From contig CAJYYA010000023.1 of NCBI GenBank assembly GCA_913778905.1, positions 1 through 64,000 on the forward strand: a stretch of 64,000 nt of DNA. Direction: 5' to 3'. Origin of the DNA: an uncultured Naasia sp. (GTDB lineage: Bacteria > Actinomycetota > Actinomycetes > Actinomycetales > Microbacteriaceae). Each line of letters opens with the position of its first letter. Positions within the stretch are counted from its first letter, which is position 1. Positions 28,188 through 36,433 of this stretch are shown piece by piece. A program made the translations under genes and the position numbers. Below the pieces are notes generated by a model that made no database searches, was not told where the DNA came from, and worked only from the letters and a program-made list of their open reading frames with translations.

Positions 28188-31112
28188 GTGACCCCACCTT
28201 CCCCCCACCGGCGCCGGAGCCGTCTCCCGCGCGCCGCGACCACCCTGGCGGTTGCCGCTGCGGTCGTCGGCACGGCGATCGGTCCCGCCGGTCTCGCGAC
28301 CGCAGCCGAGACGGTCCCCGCGCCGATTCTCTCCTACGACTTCAACGCCCTCACCGGCGCAGGAAACGGCACGTCGATCGCGGACAGCGCCTCGGCGCCG
28401 CACGCCGGCACCGTCGTCGGCAACCGCGCCTCCGTCGTCGCCGGCGTCTCGGGCAACGCCTCCGACAAGGCGCTCCGCCTCCCGGGCGGCGGCGCGGGCA
28501 GCGATGCCGCGTACGTCAACCTCGCACCGGGGCTCCTCACCTCTTCCGTGACCGACGTGACCATCGCCGGATGGCTGCGCTGGGACGGCGACCAGATGTG
28601 CACCTGGCCCTTCACCCTCGGCTCGAACGTCGACAACCACGTGCTCGCGACCACCCAGTGCGGCGACACCGGATTCGGCGCCATCAAGTCCTCGGGCGAA
28701 CAGCGCTCGGGTGGCAACGGGCCCGTCCCCGCCGCGCGCTGGGTCCACATGGCCGTCGTCGTCGACGGGGGCACCTCCATCTCCACCTATCTCGACGGCC
28801 GGCTCGTAGGCACGGCGGCGACCAACAAGCCCGCCTCCGCCGCGGTCGGCAGCAGCGCCTTCTCGGGTTACCTCGGCAAGTCCTTCTACGGCCCCGATTC
28901 CCTTTGGGCCGGCGCGATCGACGACTTCCAGGTCTGGAACCAGGCCCTGACGGCCGGCCAGATCCAGGCGAGCGAGGCCGACGTCCACCAGAGCCTCGCC
29001 GCGGCCGACGCCACCGTGTCGCTCGGCGACACCTCTGCGGTCACCGGCGACCTCGCGCTCCCGACGAGCGGCGCCAACGGCTCCTCGATCGCGTGGGCCT
29101 CGAGCAACACGTCCGTGGTCTCCCCCACCGGCAAGGTCACCCGCCCCGCGGCGGGCCAGCCCGACGCCACCCTCGCCCTGACGCCGACCGCCACGCACGG
29201 CGGAACTGCCGTCGTGGGCGCCGCCATCAGCGTCACCGTCAAGGCCTACGCCGAGGGCGACAGCCCGCAGGCCGAGCTCGCCCGCGCGGTGGCCGAGGCC
29301 GTTCGCACGAACCCGGCCACGCAGAGTCCGGCGCGAGGCAGCCTCAACCTCCCCTCCACCGGCGCCGACCTCGCGGCGACCAGGGATCGCGCGAACGCCT
29401 CCCAGGCGGTCATCACTTGGTCGTCCTCCAATGAGCAGGTCATCGCCTCCGCCGACAAGGGTGCAGAGCCGAACGTCGTGAAGAAGGGCTCGCTCACGCG
29501 CCCCGCTGCCGACACCACGGTCACCCTCACGGCGACGGTCACCGTCCAAGGCGCCGCCCCCGTGCAGACGCAGCTCACCCTCACCGTCCCCGCCGCGGTC
29601 GACCTCACCCCGGAGGACATGGAGTCGTACATGTTCGCCTATTTCACGGGCGACAGCCTCCAGGGCGAGAAGATCCGCTTCGCGACAGCCGACGGCAACA
29701 ACTCGCTGCAGTGGAAGACGCTCAACGGCGCCCAGCCCGTCATCGAGTCCACCAAGGGCACCATGGGCCTCCGCGACCCGTTCATCCTCCGATCGAAGGA
29801 GGGCGACCGGTTCTTCCTGCTCGCCACCGACCTCTCGGTCGGTCGCAGCGGATGGGCCGGATCGACCAGCCGCGGCAGCGCATACCTCGAGGTGTGGGAG
29901 TCGACCGATCTCGTCAACTGGGGCGAGCAGCGTCACATCAAGGTCAACGTCCCCACCGCGGGCATGACCTGGGCGCCCGAAGCGCACTACGACAAGACCA
30001 TCGACGCCTATGTCGTCTATTGGACGTCGACGATGTACACCGACTCGACCCGCACGGTTCAGGACGGCGAGGGCCCGCAGATCGTCACCTCGATCACACG
30101 CGACTTCCGCGACTTCACCACCCCCACGCCGTGGTTCAAGGCATCGGACTCGTCGCTGTTGCGCAAGGACACCGGCCTGATCGACTCGACGGTCCTCGAG
30201 GAGAACGGCACCTACTACCGCTTCACCAAGGCGACGCAGAACGCCAACTGCCCGTCGGCCGACATCATCGGGCAGACCTCGACCGCCTTGCGCGCCACCA
30301 CCGCCTCCGGCGCCTGGACCGTCAACGATCTCTGCATCGGTCGCGACGCCGGTACCCCTGAGGTCGAGGGTCCGGAGATCTTCAAGGCGAACCCCGGCGA
30401 CGTCAGCCCCTACGACTACTACCTGTGGGTCGACAACTACGGCGGGCGCGGATACATCCCGCTGGGCACCAACTCGCTGCAGGGCGACATCAAGTGGACG
30501 ATTCCGTCCAACTTCTCGCTCCCTGCCTCTCCGCGTCACGGTGGGATCCTCGCCATCACCGCGAAGGAACGCGACGCTCTGGCCGCCAAGTGGAACACCT
30601 CGTTGCTCGTGAGCTCGATTGCTCCGGTGGCCACGACGGCTCCGGCGGGATCGACAGCCGAGGTGAGCCTCCCCGCGACCGTGACCGCGACCTTCGCGGA
30701 CGGCCACTCGGAGACCGTCGGGGTCAAGTGGGACAAGCAGGACCTGTCGGGCCTCCGAAAGGAAGGCGACAAGGCGGAGGTGAGGGGAACACTGGTGAAC
30801 TCGTCCGCGACCCGTGCCGTGGCGACCATCACGGCCACGGCTCCGCCCGTCTCCGTGACGACTTCCGTGTCTCCGCGCTGCGTCGCCGGCAAGGTCGTCG
30901 TGGCGGTGTCCCTGAAGAACACCGGCAGCCGGACGACCGACGTGACCGTCGACACGGCCTGGGGCAAGCGCACCGCCACCGGGCTCGCGGCGGGCAAGAG
31001 CGTCTCCTACTCGTTCAGCACCCGCTCCGCATCGATCACCGCCGGCTCGGTCACCACGACCGCATCGGGAACGACCGCGTCGACCGCCTACAGCGCGACT
31101 CGTTGCGACTGA
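28188..31112 (+). CDS. Secreted LamG-Ig-GH43 glycoside hydrolase, protein 2
   Basis: This 974-residue protein starts at GTG with a ribosome binding site (AAAGGGA, 28174-28180). A signal peptide (about 1-43, ending ATA-AE) is followed by a LamG domain (about 45-255) and two Ig-like segments with TSxANGSSIAWASSN and ITWSSSNEQV patterns. The GH43 domain is at about 480-800. Its catalytic set reads RDPFIL (aspartate), IDSTVLEENG (second aspartate) and VEGPEIF (glutamate), all intact. An Ig/Big_4-like domain and the shared two-cysteine module (from 895; C898, C973) follow. The protein ends two residues after its last region, at Cys-Asp. The next GH43 gene starts 13 bases on, so they form an operon. 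Confidence 0.88.
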   Translation: MTPPSPHRRRSRLPRAATTLAVAAAVVGTAIGPAGLATAAETVPAPILSYDFNALTGAGNGTSIADSASAPHAGTVVGNRASVVAGVSGNASDKALRLPGGGAGSDAAYVNLAPGLLTSSVTDVTIAGWLRWDGDQMCTWPFTLGSNVDNHVLATTQCGDTGFGAIKSSGEQRSGGNGPVPAARWVHMAVVVDGGTSISTYLDGRLVGTAATNKPASAAVGSSAFSGYLGKSFYGPDSLWAGAIDDFQVWNQALTAGQIQASEADVHQSLAAADATVSLGDTSAVTGDLALPTSGANGSSIAWASSNTSVVSPTGKVTRPAAGQPDATLALTPTATHGGTAVVGAAISVTVKAYAEGDSPQAELARAVAEAVRTNPATQSPARGSLNLPSTGADLAATRDRANASQAVITWSSSNEQVIASADKGAEPNVVKKGSLTRPAADTTVTLTATVTVQGAAPVQTQLTLTVPAAVDLTPEDMESYMFAYFTGDSLQGEKIRFATADGNNSLQWKTLNGAQPVIESTKGTMGLRDPFILRSKEGDRFFLLATDLSVGRSGWAGSTSRGSAYLEVWESTDLVNWGEQRHIKVNVPTAGMTWAPEAHYDKTIDAYVVYWTSTMYTDSTRTVQDGEGPQIVTSITRDFRDFTTPTPWFKASDSSLLRKDTGLIDSTVLEENGTYYRFTKATQNANCPSADIIGQTSTALRATTASGAWTVNDLCIGRDAGTPEVEGPEIFKANPGDVSPYDYYLWVDNYGGRGYIPLGTNSLQGDIKWTIPSNFSLPASPRHGGILAITAKERDALAAKWNTSLLVSSIAPVATTAPAGSTAEVSLPATVTATFADGHSETVGVKWDKQDLSGLRKEGDKAEVRGTLVNSSATRAVATITATAPPVSVTTSVSPRCVAGKVVVAVSLKNTGSRTTDVTVDTAWGKRTATGLAAGKSVSYSFSTRSASITAGSVTTTASGTTASTAYSATRCD

Positions 31113-31125
31113 GAGCACTGACACC

Positions 31126-34100
31126 ATGAAGATCACCAGATCCGCGGCTCTGCTGGCCACCTCGGCGCTCGTCGTCGGCGGTTTGACAGTCGGAGCACAG
31201 TCTGCGCAGGCGGCCGTGCCTGCACCGATCCTGAGTTACGACTTCCAGGGTCTCCCCGCCGCCGGCTCGTCCGTCGGCGCGTCCACCGTCATCGCGGACG
31301 GTTCCGGCTCGCACGCCGGAACCGTCCGCGGGGCCGGCGCCACCTCGGTCGCCGGCCCCCGGGGTGGCTCCGATCGCGCACTGTCCCTCCCGGGCGGCGG
31401 CGCGGGCTCCTCGGCCGCCTATGTCCAGATCGCTCCTGGGCTGCTGACCTCGGCGTCCCAGGACATCACGATGTCGGCCTGGATGAAGTGGAACGGCAAT
31501 CAGGCATGCTCGTGGGCATACGCGCTCGGCGATTCGACCAACCGGTACCTCTTCACCACCCCGAACTGCGGCGGTCGTCTGATCGGCGCGGTGAAGGACG
31601 GCACCGAGCAGCGCGCGAGCGACGATCAAGCGGGCGCGATCGGCCGATGGAGTCACGTCTCCGTCGTCCTGTCGAGCGGCAAGAGCGTCTCGACCTACGT
31701 CGACGGGGCCCTGCAGGCCACGACCCCCACCTCCGTCACCGGTGCCGCGCTCGTCGGAACGGGCGATTTCGCCGGGTTCCTCGGCAAATCGTTCTACGGT
31801 CCCGACCCCTATTTCGCGGGCGCCCTCGATGATGTGCAGGTCTACGGACAGGCGCTCAGCGAGGATCAGATCCGCGAGTCGATCGCATCGGCTTCGGGGG
31901 CGATCGCCGCCGCCGACGCGGCTGCTGCGACGCTCGGCGACACCTCCGCGGTGACGACGGATCTCACCCTGCCGCGCTCCGGCAGCGGAGGATCCACCAT
32001 CACCTGGAAGAGCAGCGACACCGACGTCGTGTCGAACGACGGCAAGGTCCGCCGACCGGCCCCCGGGCAGGCCGACGCCACGGTCACGCTGACGGCGACC
32101 GCCGCGTTCGCGGGTAGCACCGCCGCGAGCTCGCCGATCACCGTCACGGTGGTGGCCGAAAGCGCCGACGCACTCGCCTCGCGCGTTCAGAACGAGCTCG
32201 TCGTAGCCCCCGTCGTCTCCTCCGGCAGTGCGCTGCCGACGGTGCGCAATGTGGACCTCTCCTGGAAGATCGACGGCACCGCCGCGACCGACGGCAAGCT
32301 CGTCAACTCAGGCGGGACCGATCGCACCGTCTCCCTCGAGGCGACGGCGAAGGTCGGCACCCGCACCGTGACGAAGACCTTCCGGGTCACCATCCTGAGC
32401 GCCTCGACGGGCCAGGAGCTGGTCTCCTACACTCGCACCCCCACGGGTGAGGGCAAGGCGAACCAGGAAACGGTCGCGCGGAGCCTGCACCTGGCCGTCG
32501 GCGCCGACTCCGACACCGCGGCGGCACTGCATCAGAACTACGGCGTGCTGTTCGCCCGGGGCGAGTGGGCGGGTGAGGAGCGCGCCGACCTGCGCGGCCT
32601 GGCCTCGCCGTCGCTGTTCACATTCGCGGACGGCACCGTCGGTGTCATCGCGACCCGGGTGTTCCTGAGCGGCTCCCCCGACAGCACCGCGAGCTCGAGC
32701 GCGTTCGTGTGGAAGGCGACCGACGCCACGGCGACGGACTTCCAGGACCTCGGCCCGATCGATCTGGGTACCACCGGTGGCGTGCGCAACCCCGCCGCGG
32801 TCTACGACTCGGCGCAGAAGCACTACCTCGTATCGTGGACCGACTCGCAGGGAACCGCCCGCTACGTGCCCGTGACCGACCTGGCTCGGACCGAGCGCGT
32901 CGCGACACCCTTCGAGCCCGAGGACGGCGGCACCCGGCCCCGTATCGTGACCGCGGACAACCGTGGTGAAGTGCGGACCGGCAGCCCCATCCAGATCGCC
33001 GCCGACGACCTCAGCGGGTTCGCCGGACGAGTCGCGGATGCCCTCCCGGCGAGCTCGCTTCCCGTCTCCGCGTCGACGGCCAAGGCGCTCGCAGATCGCT
33101 ACAACCGGGTCACCAACACCACGGTTTCAGTCGGCAAGCAGACGATCGCCCAGGGTGACACGTCGTCGCTGTCCAAGGTCAAGGCGCAGCTGGGCTACAC
33201 GGACGGGTCTACCGCGACTCGCGGCATCGACTGGAACGCCGATCAGCTGAAGGCTCTGCAGACCGCGTCGCCGGGCACCTACCAGCTCACGGGCACGGTG
33301 CGAGCTCCTCAGTATGCGACGCCGTTCGCGGCCAACCGGGCCGATCCGACCATCTACCGCTACGAGCGCAACGGGGTCGCGAAGTACATCTTCATCGCCA
33401 CGGACGACACGAACAACAACAACGTCGCGTCGTCCCACCTCCCGATCCGCGTCGCGGACTCGATCGAGAAGCTCTCCGACGCGAGCGGCGCTCGCGAGGT
33501 GGATCTCCTCAACCGTTTCACGCGCGGCGACACGACGAGCGAGGGTCGCAAGATCGCGGGCTGCTACTGGGCACCCGAGATCCACGAGATCGGCGGCAAG
33601 CTCAGCATCCTGTTCGCCCCCTGCTTCAACCCGAACGACCGCAACTCGCCGTACGACGGTGCGTGGTTCACGGTGCAGGCGCACATCATGCAGCTGAAGG
33701 ACGGCGGCGACCCGGCCAACCCTGCCGACTGGTCGAAGCCCGCCCCGGTGCTCAAGTCCAGCGGCAACGCTCTCGGCAACGAGGCGTTCGGATCGAACAT
33801 CAGCCTCGACATGTCGTACTTCGAGGCCGGCGGTTCGGCGTACTACATGTGGTCGCAGCGCTACCTCGGTAACCCGATCGGCGACCCGGCGACCTGGATC
33901 GCCAAGGTCGACCCGTCGAACCCGACACGTCTGACCAGCGACCCGAAGATCATCATCTCCCCGCAGACCTCGGTCGAGGCCAACCTCGCCGAGGGCGCCT
34001 TCGCCACCTTCCACGACGGACGGATCACCCTCGTCTACTCGAGCGACGGCGTCAGCCCGAAATACGTGGTGAGTGGCCAATGGGCCGATGTCGATGCGGA

Positions 34101-34701
34101 CCTGACCGACATCGACAGCTGGACGAAGTTCGATGCGCCGCTGCAGAAGAGCGTGCCGATGCCGGATGGAGTGACCGACTACCTGAAGTACCAGCAGGGC
34201 CCCGGCCATGGTGCGTTCAGCGTCGACGCCGACGGCAACGAGATCTACGTGTACCACACGTGGGGCAACGGGGTCGGGGGTGACGGACGCGATGCTCGGA
34301 TCACCCGCGTGCACTACGCGGCGGACGACCGTCCGATCCTCGACATGTCGGCGGATGAAGAGGTGCTCCCCGCGAACCGCGCCGTCACCACGACCGTCAC
34401 GGTCACGGGAACCGCCTCGGCGACGGTGAAGGCCACACCTCGTTGCGTGGCCGGCAAGGTGGTTCTCGCGGTCGCCGCGACGAACACCAGTCCGTCCGCG
34501 GCGACCATCGAATCGACGACGGCCTTCGGGAAGAAGTCGTTCGGCTCGGTCGCGAAGAACACCACCGCCTCGGCGTCGTTCTCGACCCGCGCCGCCTCGA
34601 TCCCGGCGGGAACCGTCTCCTCCACGGTGACGGTCACGGCGAACGGAGCGACCTCGACGGCGAAGGTGGACTCGCCCTACCCGGCGCTCGCCTGCGGTTG
34701 A
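31126..34701 (+). CDS. Secreted LamG-Ig-GH43 glycoside hydrolase, protein 3
   Basis: This 1191-residue protein has a signal peptide (1-29, ending AQA-A). The LamG domain (about 32-245) closely resembles that of protein 2: both share ILSYDF near the start, and the string FLGKSFYGPD or YLGKSFYGPD near the end. Ig-like repeats follow, then a degenerate propeller region (about 425-620), a Big_4-like domain (about 660-730) and the GH43 domain (about 735-1080). That domain has ADPTIY, CYWAPEIHE, LDMSYFE and the acid LAEGAF. The two-cysteine module starts at 1104 (C1107, C1190) and ends Cys-Gly. The domain plan mirrors protein 1 while the LamG mirrors protein 2, suggesting duplication with domain swapping. 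Confidence 0.88.
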   Translation: MKITRSAALLATSALVVGGLTVGAQSAQAAVPAPILSYDFQGLPAAGSSVGASTVIADGSGSHAGTVRGAGATSVAGPRGGSDRALSLPGGGAGSSAAYVQIAPGLLTSASQDITMSAWMKWNGNQACSWAYALGDSTNRYLFTTPNCGGRLIGAVKDGTEQRASDDQAGAIGRWSHVSVVLSSGKSVSTYVDGALQATTPTSVTGAALVGTGDFAGFLGKSFYGPDPYFAGALDDVQVYGQALSEDQIRESIASASGAIAAADAAAATLGDTSAVTTDLTLPRSGSGGSTITWKSSDTDVVSNDGKVRRPAPGQADATVTLTATAAFAGSTAASSPITVTVVAESADALASRVQNELVVAPVVSSGSALPTVRNVDLSWKIDGTAATDGKLVNSGGTDRTVSLEATAKVGTRTVTKTFRVTILSASTGQELVSYTRTPTGEGKANQETVARSLHLAVGADSDTAAALHQNYGVLFARGEWAGEERADLRGLASPSLFTFADGTVGVIATRVFLSGSPDSTASSSAFVWKATDATATDFQDLGPIDLGTTGGVRNPAAVYDSAQKHYLVSWTDSQGTARYVPVTDLARTERVATPFEPEDGGTRPRIVTADNRGEVRTGSPIQIAADDLSGFAGRVADALPASSLPVSASTAKALADRYNRVTNTTVSVGKQTIAQGDTSSLSKVKAQLGYTDGSTATRGIDWNADQLKALQTASPGTYQLTGTVRAPQYATPFAANRADPTIYRYERNGVAKYIFIATDDTNNNNVASSHLPIRVADSIEKLSDASGAREVDLLNRFTRGDTTSEGRKIAGCYWAPEIHEIGGKLSILFAPCFNPNDRNSPYDGAWFTVQAHIMQLKDGGDPANPADWSKPAPVLKSSGNALGNEAFGSNISLDMSYFEAGGSAYYMWSQRYLGNPIGDPATWIAKVDPSNPTRLTSDPKIIISPQTSVEANLAEGAFATFHDGRITLVYSSDGVSPKYVVSGQWADVDADLTDIDSWTKFDAPLQKSVPMPDGVTDYLKYQQGPGHGAFSVDADGNEIYVYHTWGNGVGGDGRDARITRVHYAADDRPILDMSADEEVLPANRAVTTTVTVTGTASATVKATPRCVAGKVVLAVAATNTSPSAATIESTTAFGKKSFGSVAKNTTASASFSTRAASIPAGTVSSTVTVTANGATSTAKVDSPYPALACG

Positions 34702-34711
34702 TCGGCTGACG

Positions 34712-34748
34712 CGAAAGGGCCGGGCTCCGACGGATCCCGGCCCTTTCG
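34712..34748. terminator. Hairpin terminator after the GH43 operon
   Basis: A 13-bp perfect stem, CGAAAGGGCCGGG paired with CCCGGCCCTTTCG, around an 11-base loop. It lies between the GH43 operon and the convergent Stealth gene and can serve both. Confidence 0.85.
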
Positions 34749-34761
34749 TGTCGAGCGGCTA

Positions 34762-36372
34762 TCAGGAGGCGGCGGGAGTGCTCTCCGTCGGAGCCACGGT
34801 CGTGGTGAGCGGACGCTCCCACGGTGCCGGGATGGCAAAGTAGCGGTCGAGGAACGCGCGCATCTTGCGGGCGCGCACCTCGGGACTGACCTCGGGGAAG
34901 CTCCCGTCGTTGAGGCAGAAGAAGTCGTAGTCGCGCTTGCGGAGCAGCTTCTTGAGTACGGCGAGTCCCGACTTCATCGTGGTGTCGACGTAAAGCACCT
35001 GTGCACCGACCTTCTGCACCGCGCGGCCGGTGAGCAACGCATAGTAGTGGTAGAGGGAGTTGGTGACCGAGATGTTGTCGGCCGCCCGGAACGGGCTCGC
35101 CGCAGTCTTGCGGAACTCCTCCGGGAACTCCTTCTGCAGCTCCTCGACGACGCTCTTGCGCATGGGCGCTGCCGTGTGCTCGAGGTGCCGGGTCGTGACG
35201 CGACCGAAACGCTCGTGCAGCAGGCGGCGGTTGACGCGCGCCGCGTTCTCGAACCCGCTCCGCGTCACGTCGTTCTCGCCGAGACCGATACGCGTCGTCG
35301 CCTCGATGAACTTCGTCAGCCCGCCGGGTGAGAAGAACATGTCGGGACTCAGCGGACGCCCGAAGAACATGTCGTCGTTGGAGTAGATGTAGTACTCGCT
35401 GAGACCCGGGATGCGGTGCAGCTGCGCCTCGACGGCCTGCGAATTGTGAGTCGGGAGAACCGAGAGGTCTTCGAAGAAGTCCTCGCTGCGCATGATCTTC
35501 ACGCGCGGGTGCTCGTCGAGCCAGGCGGGCCGGGGCGAGTCGGTCGCGATGTAGATGTTCCGCACCCATGGCGCGAACATGTACACGCTACGGAGGGCGT
35601 ATTTCAACTCGTCGATCTGACGGTAACGAGCCTCGGAGTCGTCTCCCTCGCCGACGACGTACGACTCCATCCGCTTGGCGCGGGCACGCTGGAATTCCTT
35701 GTCGGTGCCGTCGACCCAGCTGAAGATCATGTCGATCTCGAAGTTCACGTCGCTCGCGAGCTCATCGAACATGTGCAGCAGTGTGGGCCAGGTCTGCCCG
35801 TAGCGCTCGACCGTCGCGCCGACCATCTCGTGAGCGGGCAACAGACGACGGGTGATCGCGTTCTCGAGCGGGACGAGCATGTTGTCGCCCTTGCGGCGCC
35901 ACATCTCGAGCTGCACGGCGGAGCTGCGACCGTAGGCGAGGTAGCCGCCGGATGCCAGACGCGGGCGGTAGAGACGCACGATCCGTGGGGACTTCGCCGC
36001 CGACAGAACTCCTCCGGCGACGAGGACCGGCTCACCCTTGACCGTCAGGTCGCGTGGGCGGATGGTCTCGGCGTAGAACGGCTCCGACGCGCACGCCGCG
36101 GCCAGGGCGGCTTCCGCGTCGGCCCACACCACTTCCTCCAGCGCGATCACGGGTCGGTGATCGTTGCCGCGGATGAGGAGGAACGGCACCTGCGCGTCGT
36201 CCAGCACCTTGCGGATGAAGAGCAGGTCGTCGACCATCGCCTCATGAGGCGTCGTCGTCTGCTCGACGAGCGTGAGGACGCCGTCGCGTTCCACGACATC
36301 GTCTCGGGTGTGGACGTGCTGCCACGAATTCAGTGCGGTCAACATCCGAGGAGTGTCGTGGCCGTTGGTCAA
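34762..36372 (-). CDS. Stealth-family sugar-phosphate transferase
   Basis: This 536-residue protein has the four Stealth conserved regions: CR1 IDMIFSWVDGTDKEF, CR2 YRQIDELKYALRSVYMFAPW with IYIATDSPRP, CR3 HNSQAVEAQLHRIPGLSEYYIYSNDD, and CR4 near residues 440-500. These cytoplasmic enzymes transfer sugar-1-phosphates between glycans, building phosphodiester-linked polymers such as CpsY-type or LPS-type wall glycans. The start is TTG at 36372, chosen for GAGGAG about 9 bases upstream; an internal ATG at 36345 has no such site. No other capsule gene adjoins it. An N-terminal domain of about 190 residues before CR1 is normal for actinobacterial members. Confidence 0.9.
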   Translation of the reverse strand: MTNGHDTPRMLTALNSWQHVHTRDDVVERDGVLTLVEQTTTPHEAMVDDLLFIRKVLDDAQVPFLLIRGNDHRPVIALEEVVWADAEAALAAACASEPFYAETIRPRDLTVKGEPVLVAGGVLSAAKSPRIVRLYRPRLASGGYLAYGRSSAVQLEMWRRKGDNMLVPLENAITRRLLPAHEMVGATVERYGQTWPTLLHMFDELASDVNFEIDMIFSWVDGTDKEFQRARAKRMESYVVGEGDDSEARYRQIDELKYALRSVYMFAPWVRNIYIATDSPRPAWLDEHPRVKIMRSEDFFEDLSVLPTHNSQAVEAQLHRIPGLSEYYIYSNDDMFFGRPLSPDMFFSPGGLTKFIEATTRIGLGENDVTRSGFENAARVNRRLLHERFGRVTTRHLEHTAAPMRKSVVEELQKEFPEEFRKTAASPFRAADNISVTNSLYHYYALLTGRAVQKVGAQVLYVDTTMKSGLAVLKKLLRKRDYDFFCLNDGSFPEVSPEVRARKMRAFLDRYFAIPAPWERPLTTTVAPTESTPAAS

Positions 36373-36433
36373 ATGGGGGCTCCTCGCGTGTGAAAAATCG
36401 CCTGTTCGAGGGCGAGTTTACATGTGCGGCTGG

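Noticed and set aside
27183-31160. A 1325-codon minus-strand frame opposite GH43 protein 2
   Set aside because: The composition is arginine/glycine/valine-rich with no domains, and it overlaps a clear secreted enzyme.
24629-34701. Prophage or transposon origin of the GH43 locus
   Set aside because: No integrase, transposase or flanking repeats were seen, and composition matches the neighbourhood.
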